DNA of 41,129 nucleotides from Asaia bogorensis (lineage in GTDB: Bacteria; Pseudomonadota; Alphaproteobacteria; Reyranellales; Reyranellaceae). The stretch lies in the NCBI GenBank assembly GCA_945905835.1, contig CAMDQJ010000023.1, positions 1 to 41,129 on the forward strand, read 5' to 3'. The translations under genes and the position numbers were made by a program. Positions within the stretch are counted from its first letter, which is position 1. The number at the start of each line of letters is the position of its first letter. Below, piece by piece: positions 7,999-19,100 of this stretch. The notes under the pieces are model-generated. The model saw only the letters and a program-made list of their open reading frames with translations, was not told the DNA's origin and made no database searches.

Positions 7999-8606
7999 GC
8001 ATCGAATTCCTGATCACCTCGTTCATCATCGTCGTGTCGCCCGGCACCGGCGTTCTCTACACGCTGGCCGTCGGCCTTTCGCGCGGCTCGCGGGCCAGCG
8101 TCGTGGCGGCGTTCGGCTGCACGCTCGGCATCATTCCGCATATGGCGGCGGCCATCCTGGGGCTGGCAGCGCTGCTGCACACCAGCGCGCTCGCCTTCGA
8201 GATCTTCAAGTATGTGGGCGTTGCGTACCTGCTCTACATGGCGTGGAGTGCGTTGCGCGAGAAGGGTTCGCTCAGCGTCGAGAAGGAGCAGGGAACGAAG
8301 TCGGCGGCTGAGGTGACGATCACCGCCATCCTGATCAACATCCTCAATCCCAAGCTGTCGATTTTCTTCCTCGCCTTCCTGCCGCAGTTCGTGAGCACGG
8401 AAGAGGCCAATCCGCTGTCGCGCATGCTCCTGCTCAGCGCCGTCTTCATGCTGATGACCTTCGTGGTCTTCGTCGGCTACGGGCTGTTTGCCGCCGCGAT
8501 CCGCGATCGCATCATCTCGCGGCCGCGCGTGCTGACATGGATGCGCCGGACCTTCGCCGGCGCGTTCGTCTTGCTGGGCGCCAAGCTTGCCCTTGCCGAT
8601 CGCTGA
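7995..8606 (+). CDS. LysE/RhtB-family exporter
   Basis: A 203-residue inner-membrane protein with the LysE-superfamily N-terminus (FIIVVSPGTGVLYTLAVGLS) and about six hydrophobic segments. LNPKLSIFFLAFLPQFV, also diagnostic, is at about residues 116-132. These proteins export amino acids or related small molecules by proton antiport; the substrate cannot be read from sequence. The GTG start overlaps the stop of the dioxygenase (GTGA, 7995-7998) and has an excellent AGGAGG ribosome binding site at 7983-7988. Coupled translation suggests export of an amino acid or sulfinate linked to the dioxygenase. Confidence 0.88.
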   Translation: MSIEFLITSFIIVVSPGTGVLYTLAVGLSRGSRASVVAAFGCTLGIIPHMAAAILGLAALLHTSALAFEIFKYVGVAYLLYMAWSALREKGSLSVEKEQGTKSAAEVTITAILINILNPKLSIFFLAFLPQFVSTEEANPLSRMLLLSAVFMLMTFVVFVGYGLFAAAIRDRIISRPRVLTWMRRTFAGAFVLLGAKLALADR

Positions 8607-8612
8607 CCGGGC

Positions 8613-9086
8613 CTAGTGCTTGTGCGGATGAGGATGGGTGGGATCGACCCAGTAGACTTCTTCGACCTTCTCGGCTGGCGTGATGTCGATATTGATCGCC
8701 ACCGCCTCGTTGTCGGAACGCACCAGCACGCATTCCAGCGGCTCTGACTCGGAGGCATTGATCTCCTGGTGCGGCACGTAGGGCGGCACATAGATGAAGT
8801 CGCCCGGCCCGGCCTCGGCGACGAACTGCAGCTGGTCGCCCCAGCGCATTCGGGCGCGGCCCTTGACGACGTAGATCACGCTCTCGAGATGGCCGTGATG
8901 ATGGGCGCCGGTCTTGGCGTGGGCATGGATGGTGACTGTGCCGGCCCACAGCTTCTGCGCGCCGACCCGGGCGAAATTGATTGCCGCGGCGCGGTTCATG
9001 CCCGGTGTTTGGGCGGTGTTTGTATCCAGCGAATTGGCGGGGATGACGCGGACGCCATCGTGTTTCCAGTCGGTCATGCTTTTCAT
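8613..9086 (-). CDS. Small single-domain cupin
   Basis: A 157-residue cupin of unassigned function. The first cupin motif is at about residues 54-77: HAHAKTGAHHHGHLE supplies several His and Glu68, and VVKGRARMRWG follows. The second motif is GDFIYVPPYVPHQEIN, with His106. This is a metal-binding beta-barrel, probably an enzyme or sensor for a small molecule. The tail ends HPHPHKH, a His-rich stretch that may bind metal. The start is either 9086 or the ATG at 9077 (MTDWKHD). It is convergent with the LysE gene (6-bp gap) and divergent from moaB. Confidence 0.8.
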   Translation of the reverse strand: MKSMTDWKHDGVRVIPANSLDTNTAQTPGMNRAAAINFARVGAQKLWAGTVTIHAHAKTGAHHHGHLESVIYVVKGRARMRWGDQLQFVAEAGPGDFIYVPPYVPHQEINASESEPLECVLVRSDNEAVAINIDITPAEKVEEVYWVDPTHPHPHKH

Positions 9087-9135
9087 TTAGGCGGACTGTC
9101 TCGCTTCGACAAGGTGGCGGCGGTAGGATGACGGC

Positions 9136-9684
9136 ATGAATCGCATCGACGAGAGCAAGCCCTTCAAGCCGGTGAATATCGCCGTCCTGACAGTTTCCGA
9201 CACCCGCACGCTCGAAACCGACAAGTCGGGCGACACGCTGGTCGAGCGCATCGCCCGCGACGGTCATGTGCTGGCCGGCCGCGCCATCGTCACCGACGAT
9301 GTCGGCCTGATCCGCGCCCAGGTGAAGAAATGGATCGACGACCCGAAGGTCGAGGTCGTGATCACCACGGGCGGCACCGGCGTTACCGGCCGCGACGTCA
9401 CGCCCGAGGCCCTGGAGGCGCTGTTCGAAAAGCGCATCGAAGGCTTTGGCGAGGTCTTCCGCTGGATCAGCTTCCAGAAGATCGGCACCTCGACCATGCA
9501 GTCGCGCGCCATCGCCGGCGTCGCCAACGCGACCTATATCTTCGCGCTGCCGGGATCGACCGGCGCCTGCAAGGACGGCTGGGACGACATCCTGCGCCAG
9601 CAACTCGACATCCGTTTTCGGCCCTGCAACTTCGCCGAGCTGATGCCGCGGTTGAACGAAGGCAAGACGCCGAGAAGCGGTTGA
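9136..9684 (+). CDS. moaB: Molybdenum cofactor biosynthesis protein B
   Basis: A 182-residue MoaB/MogA-fold protein. This family binds molybdopterin and adenylates it or otherwise handles it during molybdenum cofactor synthesis. The nucleotide/pterin-binding motif TTGGTG is at residues 77-82, followed by TGRDVTPEAL; the C-terminal LPGSTGACKDGWDDIL is typical of MoaB. It stands alone, with no other moa genes nearby. A GANTC site (9138-9142) overlaps the first codons. Confidence 0.9.
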   Translation: MNRIDESKPFKPVNIAVLTVSDTRTLETDKSGDTLVERIARDGHVLAGRAIVTDDVGLIRAQVKKWIDDPKVEVVITTGGTGVTGRDVTPEALEALFEKRIEGFGEVFRWISFQKIGTSTMQSRAIAGVANATYIFALPGSTGACKDGWDDILRQQLDIRFRPCNFAELMPRLNEGKTPRSG

Positions 9685-9718
9685 GGCTGTCGGACCGATT
9701 TGATCTAGCCCTAGTGGC

Positions 9719-9740
9719 TTGACTCGTTCTCTTTTTGTTC
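9719..9740 (+). promoter_or_regulatory. Candidate promoter -35 with LexA-type SOS box
   Basis: TTGACT at 9719-9724 is a good -35 hexamer. Directly after it, GTTC (9726-9729), seven bases, and GTTC (9737-9740) exactly match the alphaproteobacterial LexA consensus GTTC-N7-GTTC. The second half-site ends 16 bp before the ATG of the radical SAM gene. A GANTC site (GACTC, 9721-9725) also overlaps the -35. No clear -10 was found. LexA control is inferred from the pattern and position only. Confidence 0.5.
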
Positions 9741-9756
9741 TCACTGTCGGCCCAGA

Positions 9757-10914
9757 ATGCGGCCGCAAAGTCCACCAGAGTACCCCGACGATCCCGTCGC
9801 CGAACCTCTCCATAAGGGCCGTGGCGCGCTGTCGAACGAGTCGAGCCGGTTCGACGGTGAGCGGCGCATCCGGACCACCGACGGCTGGGAAGCACCGCCT
9901 CCGGCCGAGCCGTCCGAGGACGACGAACTGCCGCCTTTGCGCACGACACTGACGCGTGATGCCACGCGCACCATCATTGCGCGCAACAACTCGCCCGACA
10001 TCGGCTTCGACCGCTCGATCAACCCCTATCGCGGCTGCGAGCATGGCTGCGTCTACTGCTTCGCGCGGCCGACGCACGCCTATCTCGGTCTGTCGCTCGG
10101 TCTCGATTTCGAAACCAGGATCCTGTTCAAACCCGAAGCCGCAACGCTGCTGCGTAACGAGCTCGCGGCGCCGAAATACAAGTGCGACGTCATCGCCATG
10201 GGCACCAACACCGACCCCTACCAGCCGGTCGAGCGCGATCTCAAGGTGACGCGCCAGATCCTGCGCGTGTTGAGCGACTTCAATCATCCCGTTGGCATCG
10301 TTACCAAGAACCATCTGATCACACGCGACATCGACATCCTGACCGACATGGCCAGGCGCAATCTCGCCGAGGCGTTTCTGTCGGTGACGACACTCGACAA
10401 GGATCTGGCGCGCGTTATGGAGCCACGCGCTTCGGCGCCACATCGGCGGCTCGCGGCCGTGCGGGAACTCGCCGATGCCGGCATTCCGACTGGCGTCATG
10501 ACGGCGCCGATGATCCCGGGCCTCAACGATCACGAGATGGAATCGATTCTCGAGGCGGCGGTCGAAGCAGGCGCCACCCGTGCCGGCTACGTGCCGCTGC
10601 GCCTGCCGCTCGAACTCAAGGAGCTGTTCGAGGAATGGCTGAAGCTCCATCGGCCCGACCGCGCCGAGCGCGTGCTGTCGCTGATCCGCCAGATGCGTGG
10701 CGGCCAGCTCTACGATGCCGAGTTCGGCAGCCGCATGCGCGGCGAAGGCCCGCTCGCGCTGCTCTTGAGCCAGCGCTTCGCCGCCGCCGTGAAGCGGCTG
10801 GGCCTCAACCGCGTGCGCAAGCGGCTCGACACTTCGATCTTCAGCGTGCCCGAGGACGCGCGAAATGCGCTGGTCGAAGCCAAGCGCGACGCGCGGCAGG
10901 GCCGGCTCTTCTAG
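9757..10914 (+). CDS. SplB-like radical SAM protein (PA0069 family)
   Basis: A 385-residue radical S-adenosylmethionine protein. The cluster-binding motif CEHGCVYC (Cys94, Cys98, Cys101, spacing CX3CX2C) follows the typical NPYRG lead-in, and MGTNTDPYQPVE and TKNHLITRDIDIL belong to the same fold. It resembles spore photoproduct lyase and the PA0069 family, whose reaction is not established as far as I know; a DNA-repair role is often assumed. The first 60 residues are polar and poorly conserved. A candidate SOS box lies just upstream, which would suit a DNA-damage function. Its stop overlaps that of the convergent nucleotidyltransferase by 4 bp. Confidence 0.88.
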   Translation: MRPQSPPEYPDDPVAEPLHKGRGALSNESSRFDGERRIRTTDGWEAPPPAEPSEDDELPPLRTTLTRDATRTIIARNNSPDIGFDRSINPYRGCEHGCVYCFARPTHAYLGLSLGLDFETRILFKPEAATLLRNELAAPKYKCDVIAMGTNTDPYQPVERDLKVTRQILRVLSDFNHPVGIVTKNHLITRDIDILTDMARRNLAEAFLSVTTLDKDLARVMEPRASAPHRRLAAVRELADAGIPTGVMTAPMIPGLNDHEMESILEAAVEAGATRAGYVPLRLPLELKELFEEWLKLHRPDRAERVLSLIRQMRGGQLYDAEFGSRMRGEGPLALLLSQRFAAAVKRLGLNRVRKRLDTSIFSVPEDARNALVEAKRDARQGRLF

Positions 10915-11456
10915 TCGAGAAAGCGCACGTTCGGCCACAACTCGCGCCAGCGTTTCCTGGCGATGCGCTCGTCGTACTCGGACCGCCGCGTGCGGCCGAA
11001 CGCGGTCGGCCGGCAGCGCAAGCCCAGAAGATCGTCGGTGCCGAGCGGTGCGATCAGGCTGAGGCTATCGTCCGCCTCCAGCCGCACACCAACCGGCGTC
11101 ACTGTCTCCAACCAGAAGGTCATGGCGTGTGCGGTGTCGCGGTGGGGTGGAAAATCTTTCTTCACGACATGCATTCGCGCCTGGTTGCGCACTTCCCATG
11201 GCGCGCCGGGCACCAGATCGGTGAGCCGATCCTGCAGCGCGAACTCGACCTGCAGCGAGGTGTCGGACGGGTCGAAATAGAGCACATCGATATCCACAGG
11301 CAGGCGCGCCGGCACGATGCCATGGAGATGGTCCCAGACGCGATTGCGCACAAAGCCTGCGGCGATACACCAGTCCGGCAGGCCGAGAGACCGCGCCGCA
11401 CGGAGTTGTTCCATACCCACAGGGTCCTGGGCGATGATGTCGGCTATCAAGGACAT
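10911..11456 (-). CDS. Nucleotidyltransferase-like protein (DUF925 family)
   Basis: A 181-residue protein with the pattern of PF06042-type nucleotidyltransferases: GFVRNRVWDHLHG at residues 34-46, then the acidic pair Asp55/Asp57 (PVDIDVLYFD), which would bind metal in a polymerase-beta-like fold. The tail holds YDERIARKRWRELWP, usual for the family. The substrate is unknown. It is convergent with the radical SAM gene (4-bp overlap) and divergent from rnhB, with 31 bp between the two starts. Confidence 0.78.
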   Translation of the reverse strand: MSLIADIIAQDPVGMEQLRAARSLGLPDWCIAAGFVRNRVWDHLHGIVPARLPVDIDVLYFDPSDTSLQVEFALQDRLTDLVPGAPWEVRNQARMHVVKKDFPPHRDTAHAMTFWLETVTPVGVRLEADDSLSLIAPLGTDDLLGLRCRPTAFGRTRRSEYDERIARKRWRELWPNVRFLD

Positions 11457-11487
11457 GGCTTCATTCTAGCGAAGTCTGACGGGGATA

Positions 11488-12096
11488 ATGCCGAGCTTCC
11501 GCTTCGAATTGCGTTGTGAAGGACGAGTCGCCGGTATCGACGAGGCCGGGCGCGGACCCTTGGCCGGGCCGGTGTACGCTGCTATTGCGATCATCGACCG
11601 CGCGCGCGCCAAGCGGAAGCTCCTGCGCATGATCGACGATTCCAAGAAGTTGACGCTCGAAGCGCGAGAGGAGGCCTACGAAAGCATGATCGCCTCGGGC
11701 GTCGTGCAGTTCGCCATCGCCGAGGCAAGCGTCGAGGAGATCGACCGCATCAACATCCTGCAGGCGACGTTCCTCGCCATGCGTCGCGCCTTGCAGGCGT
11801 TGGCCGAGCAGCCCGAGGTCGTGCTGATCGACGGCAATCGCGCGCCACCGCACCTCGGCTGCCGCGCCGAGACCATCGTCGGCGGCGATGCGCACTCCTA
11901 TTCGATCGCCGCCGCCTCGATCTTCGCCAAGGTCGCGCGCGATCGCTACATGCATGCGTTGGCGGTTTCTTTCCCCGGCTACGGCTGGGAAACCAACCGC
12001 GGCTACGGCAGCGCCCAGCACCTCGCGGCCCTCGACCGGTTGGGTCCGACGCCGCATCATCGCCGCAGCTTCATGCCGGTGACGCGTCTGCTCTAG
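11488..12096 (+). CDS. rnhB: Ribonuclease HII
   Basis: A 202-residue endonuclease that cuts the RNA strand of RNA/DNA hybrids, including single ribonucleotides in DNA. The signature GIDEAGRGPLAGPV gives Asp18 and Glu19; Asp115 (LIDGN) and Asp134 (VGGDAHS) complete the DEDD metal site. DSKKL and the SIAAASIFAKVARDR block are also conserved. Length is standard. It sits between the nucleotidyltransferase and ccrM and probably has its own promoter in the short gap upstream. Confidence 0.95.
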   Translation: MPSFRFELRCEGRVAGIDEAGRGPLAGPVYAAIAIIDRARAKRKLLRMIDDSKKLTLEAREEAYESMIASGVVQFAIAEASVEEIDRINILQATFLAMRRALQALAEQPEVVLIDGNRAPPHLGCRAETIVGGDAHSYSIAAASIFAKVARDRYMHALAVSFPGYGWETNRGYGSAQHLAALDRLGPTPHHRRSFMPVTRLL

Positions 12097-12123
12097 GGGT
12101 GGTGGGTCGAGCAGGATCGTAGG

Positions 12124-14329
<2,206 letters not shown>

Positions 14330-14375
14330 GTAAGGGACCGTGGCCTAACATTAAGCAACGGAGTGCAACAAGGTC

Positions 14376-15428
14376 ATGCGGGAAGGCGGCTTTCGCAATA
14401 TTGGCGGATTGGCCCAACGACTGACGTCAGTGGTCGCGAAAGGCCGTGGCACTTCGATCGCCCGCCTGCGCGTCGATTGGCCAACCATCGTCGGGCCGGA
14501 ACTTGCGCGCACGACGCAGCCCGATGCGCTTCTGGCTGGACGCAACGGTCGCACCGGCGGCAAGGCGCTGCGTCTGCGCGTCGCCGGGGCGGCGGCGCTG
14601 GAAGTCCAGCACATGCGTGGCCAGCTGATCGAGCGCGTGAATGCCTATTTCGGCCATCGCGCCATCGAGGACATCCGTCTGATCCAGGGCGCCATCGCCG
14701 CCGCGCCGCCTCCGCGTGTCACGCCCAAGCCCGACCCTGCGACCATCGCCGCCATCGAGTCACGCGTCGCGGCCGTCAAGGATCCCGAGCTTCGCGCCGC
14801 GCTCGTCCGTCTGGGTGCGCGTGTCGCGATGAACCGGCGAAGTGCAATCCTAGGCATTTTGGCCGCCTTCGCCGCGGCTCGCGAGCCGCGCGCGCAAAAC
14901 GATTTGCTGGCCATCCGCCCGTACGACCATGTGCTGGGCAATCCCGAAGCGCCGATCGTCATCGTCGAATATGCCTCGCTTACCTGCTGGAGCTGCGCGC
15001 GCTTCCATACCGAGGTCCTGCCGCCGGTGAAGCGGCGCTGGATCGACAGTGGCAAGGCCAAGCTCGTCTTCCGGCACTTCCCGTTCGACAACATCGCCAC
15101 CCGGATGAGTCAGATCACGGAGTGCGGTACGCCCGCCAACTTCTTCCCGACACTGGAGACCATGTTCCGTACCCAGGACCGCTGGGCGCGGGCCCCCGAT
15201 CCGGCGGGCGAGATGGCCAAGATCCTGGCCGGCTTCGGCTTCACCCGGCAGACCATTGAGGCCTGCTATGCCCACTCGGCAACGGTGGAGCGAGTCATCG
15301 AGGATGTTCTGGCCGGCCAGACGCTGGGTGTGACCAGTACGCCCACCCTCTTCATAAACGGCCAAAACCACGGTAACCCGGGCGACCCCGACGCCATCGA
15401 TGCGATTTTACGCAAAGTCGGGCGGTAA
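14376..15428 (+). CDS. DUF721/DciA-like region in one reading frame with a DsbA-like thioredoxin domain
   Basis: One open frame of 350 codons carries two normally separate proteins. Residues 1 to about 150 look like a DUF721/DciA protein (start MREGGFRNIG, GLAQRL, LRVAGAAALEVQHMRGQLIERVN), the family that recruits replicative helicase. Residues 152-350 are a DsbA-like oxidoreductase with CWSC (Cys204-Cys207) and the cis-Pro loop TSTPTLF. At Met152 (ATG at 14829) a signal-peptide-like stretch starts (MNRRSAILGILAAFAAA) but no strong ribosome binding site precedes it. Either the stop between two genes was lost, giving a fusion, or DsbA is made by internal initiation. Cytoplasmic and periplasmic functions in one chain would conflict, so internal initiation seems likely. 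Confidence 0.8.
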   Translation: MREGGFRNIGGLAQRLTSVVAKGRGTSIARLRVDWPTIVGPELARTTQPDALLAGRNGRTGGKALRLRVAGAAALEVQHMRGQLIERVNAYFGHRAIEDIRLIQGAIAAAPPPRVTPKPDPATIAAIESRVAAVKDPELRAALVRLGARVAMNRRSAILGILAAFAAAREPRAQNDLLAIRPYDHVLGNPEAPIVIVEYASLTCWSCARFHTEVLPPVKRRWIDSGKAKLVFRHFPFDNIATRMSQITECGTPANFFPTLETMFRTQDRWARAPDPAGEMAKILAGFGFTRQTIEACYAHSATVERVIEDVLAGQTLGVTSTPTLFINGQNHGNPGDPDAIDAILRKVGR

Positions 15429-15432
15429 TCAT

Positions 15433-15462
15433 TTGACTCCCCACAGGCCAAATTCCCAAGAT
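15433..15462 (+). promoter_or_regulatory. Candidate promoter of the second dsbA-like gene
   Basis: TTGACT (15433-15438), an 18-bp spacer and CAAGAT (15457-15462, half consensus) precede the gene at 15483. A GANTC site (GACTC, 15435-15439) overlaps the -35. The ribosome binding site is GAGGAAG at 15471-15477. The -10 is weak. Confidence 0.35.
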
Positions 15463-15482
15463 GTAGTAGAGAGGAAGTCGTA

Positions 15483-16139
15483 ATGCGGAATATCTTGATC
15501 GTAGCCGGCGGGGTCGTGGCGGTGGCTGCGATCGCGGCCGGTGTCTATTTCGGGACCCGCCCGAACTCCTCTCCGGCGCCCGTTACCGTGGCTGCGTCGC
15601 CCGACAAGACGGTCCTTCTGCAGCCCCAGGCAGCCGATAACATGATGGGCGATGCCAAGGCTGCCGTGACGCTCATCGAATATGCCTCGCTCACCTGCTC
15701 GCACTGCGCGGCCTTCCATACGCAGGTGCTGCCGGATCTCAAGAAGAAGTGGGTCGACACCGGCAAGGTACGGCTGATCTACCGCGACTACCCGCTCGAC
15801 CAGACGGCGGCCAAGGCGGCCCAGATCGCCAAATGTGTCCCCAAGGAGCGCTATTTCGCCGTACTCGACATCATGTTCCGCGGCCAGGCCCAGTGGGCCG
15901 CCGCCGCCGATCCGATCGCTGAACTTGCCAAGCCGCTACGCATCGCCGGCATGGGCGACGCCGAAGTGAAGGCCTGCCTTGCCGACGAGAGCAAGGCCAG
16001 CGCCGTCGTCGCCGATCTCCGCGGCGGTGAGACGCTGGGCGTCAACTCGACGCCAACTCTTTTCATCAACGGCACGAAATATCCCGGTGCGCGCTCGGTC
16101 GAGGATCTCGACCGTGAGCTGGGCAAGCTCGTCAAATAG
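15483..16139 (+). CDS. DsbA-family thiol-disulfide oxidoreductase, membrane-anchored
   Basis: A 218-residue protein with an N-terminal hydrophobic helix (residues 3-23) that is either a signal anchor or an uncleaved signal, then a thioredoxin-fold DsbA/DsbG-like domain. The redox motif is CSHC (Cys72-Cys75) in LTCSHCAAFH, and the cis-Pro loop is NSTPTLFING. It would introduce or shuffle disulfides in the periplasm. It is clearly related to the DsbA half of the preceding frame (LTCWSCARFH against LTCSHCAAFH), so the pair probably arose by duplication. It lies 25 bp before smc. Confidence 0.88.
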   Translation: MRNILIVAGGVVAVAAIAAGVYFGTRPNSSPAPVTVAASPDKTVLLQPQAADNMMGDAKAAVTLIEYASLTCSHCAAFHTQVLPDLKKKWVDTGKVRLIYRDYPLDQTAAKAAQIAKCVPKERYFAVLDIMFRGQAQWAAAADPIAELAKPLRIAGMGDAEVKACLADESKASAVVADLRGGETLGVNSTPTLFINGTKYPGARSVEDLDRELGKLVK

Positions 16140-16164
16140 TCAAAGTCAAAACAGGCGTGGTGTA

Positions 16165-19100
16165 ATGGTTCAGTTCGATAAACTCCGGCTCTCCGGCTTC
16201 AAGTCCTTCGTCGATCCGACGGAGCTTGCCATCGAGTCAGGGCTCACCGGCATCGTCGGCCCCAACGGTTGCGGCAAGTCGAACCTGGTCGAAGCGCTGA
16301 AGTGGGTGATGGGCGAGACCTCGGCCAAGCAGATGCGCGGAGCTGAGATGGAGGATGTCATCTTCGCCGGCACCGGCCTGCGCCCGGCACGCAACATCGC
16401 CGAGGTGATGCTATCGCTCGACAACAAGACGCGCACCGCGCCCGCCATCGTGAACGACACCGACCAGCTCGACGTCGTGCGCCGCATCGAGCGTGGCCAG
16501 GGTTCGGCCTATTCGGTGAACGGCCGCGAGATCCGCGCCCGCGACGTACAGACGCTCTTTGCCGATGCGGCAACCGGATCGCGCTCAACGGCGCTGGTGA
16601 GCCAGGGCCGCATCGGCGCCTTGATCAACGCCAAGCCGGTCGACCGGCGCAGCGTCATCGACGAGGCCGCCGGCATCACCGGCCTCTATGCCCGCCGTCA
16701 CGAGGCCGAGCTGCGCCTGCGCGCCGCCGAGGCCAACCTGGCGCGCGTGCAGGACGTGATCGTCGCCCTCGAAGAACAGCACAAGGGCCTCAAGCGCCAG
16801 GCGCGCCAGGCCAGCCGCTACCGCAACCTCAGCGACCACATTCGCCGCGCCGAGGCAGCCGTCCTGGCGCTGAAGCTCGCCGCCGCCGAACGCGACCTCG
16901 CCGAATCGGGCGAGCGTCTGCGTCAGGCCGAAGCCGAGGTCGCCGATCTCACGCGCCTGGTCGGTCTTGCCACCACCGCACAGGTCGAAGCGGCGACGGC
17001 GTTGCCACCGCTGCGCAACGAGGAAGCCGCCGCGGCGGCTGCCTTGCAGCGCCTGCGCGTCGCCCACGATGCCCTGACCGCCGAAGCCGAGCGCGTCGCC
17101 GAGGCGCAGCGCGAGGCCGAGACGCGCCTGCAGCAGACCGCCTCCGATATCGCGCGCGAGCGCGGCCGCACCGGCGATGCCCAGGCGGCAATCGCCGAAC
17201 TCGACAGCCAGCGTAGCCGGCTCGAGCAGGAGCGGGTCGGCGAGGATGATCGCGCCGCCGCCGCCCAGCAGGCGCGCAACGCCGCGCACGAGGCGACCAT
17301 CGCGGCCGAGACCGCGCACGATCGCCTGACCTGCCAGATCGCCGATGACGAGGCGTTGCGCCAGAGCGTGGCGCGCGAGATCGCCGAACTGCAGGAGCGC
17401 CTGCATCGCTTCAACGTCCGTCGCGAGGAAGTGGCGACGCTCCAGCGCCAGATCGAAGGCGAGCTTGCCGGCTTACCGGCGATGGCCGATGTCGAGGCCG
17501 CGCTGAAGGCTGCACATGACGCACTCGATGGCGCGCGCCAGCGCGGCCAAGGCGGGGTCGACGCCGCCCGCGAGGCTGAACGTTACGAATCGGCCGCCGC
17601 CCGACAGCGCGTCGAACAGGCGGAGGCCGAGCGCATCGAAATGGAACGCGTGCGCGCGGCCGAGCGTCAGGCCTCCGAGGCGACCTACGCCGGCGCGGCC
17701 GAAATGTTGCAGGCCGCCGCCGCTCGCCTGACCAAGCTGCGCGCCGAGGAATCCGGCGTTGCCGCGGCGCTGAAATCGGATGCCGAGTCGCTGTGGCCGC
17801 CACTGCTCGATGCGCTCGCGGTAGATCCGGGGTTCGAGAAAGCCCTCGGGGCAGCGTTCGGTGACGATCTCGAAGCCTCGGCTGACCGCGGCGCACCAGT
17901 GCACTGGCTGCCGTTGCCGCCGCATGGCGACGCTCCCGCGTTGCCGGCGGACGCGACGCCGCTTGGGATACACGTCAAGGCGCCGGCCGAACTGGCGCGG
18001 CGTCTGGCCTATATCGGCATCGTGGCCGACGAGGCGACCGGCACGCGCCTGCAGGAGACGCTTGTGGCCGGCCAGCAACTCGTATCGCAGGACGGCGCGG
18101 TATGGCGCTGGGACGGTTACACCGTGCGCGCCGGCGCGCCGACGGCGGCTGCTACCCGTCTCAGCCAACGCAACCGGTTGAATGAGATTCGCCAGCAGAT
18201 CGAAGCTGCCGCGGTCGAACAGGCCGACGCGCAGAGCCGCGCCGACGCCGACGCAGCCTCGCTGGCCGCTGCACGTGAAGCCGAAAAACTCGGCGTCGAA
18301 CAGGCGCGCGCGCACGAGCGGGACATTGCCGAGGCGGCCCGCCGCAAGACCGACGATGCCGGCGAAGTCACTCGTGCCGCCGAGCGCACGGCGCAGGCTG
18401 CCATTGCCACCGCCGAGCAGGCCGCGACCGAGGCGCGCGAGCATCACGCCGAAATCGCCCGCCGTACGGATGCGCTACGCTCGCGCCTTGGCGCCACGGT
18501 CGAGACGCTGACCGAAATCGCCAGCAACATCGTCGACACCGAGATGCGCCGGACCTTCCGGCAAGGGCGACTGTCGTCGATCTCCGACACCCAGGCCGAT
18601 CGCGTCGAGGCCGGCGCCTTGCGTGCGCGCATCGCCGAGCTACGCGGCCAGCTGGTCGAAGCCGAGGGCACCTGCGACCGTCTCGCCCGCGAGGGCACCA
18701 TGCGCGGCGAACGCCTGGCGCAGATCGCACAGGATCACCAGGGATGGAGCAAGCGCCTGGCCGACGCCGAGGGCCAGGTCGTCGAGTTGGAAGCCCGCCA
18801 TGGCCAGATCGCGACGGCCATCGCCGATCTTGCCGCCAAGCCGGCCGAGATCGAGGCCAATCGTATGGCGCTCGCCGACCAGATCGACGGCGCGGAGAAG
18901 AACCGTCGCGGCGCGGCGGACCGCCTTGCGGTCGGCGAGACGCGTCTTGGCGAGGCGGACAAGGCCCTGAAACAGGCCGAGGGAGAATTGGCGACCGCGC
19001 GCGAGACGCGCGTGCGCCGCGAGGGTCAGGTCGAGCAGGCGACCAAGGACCGCGAAGCCGTGGTCGAGCGTATCGTCGAGCGGCTGCGCTGCGAGCCCGA

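Noticed and set aside
8512..10938. An 808-codon minus-strand open frame
   Set aside because: It is antisense to moaB and the radical SAM gene, whose motifs are unambiguous; composition is that of a shadow frame.
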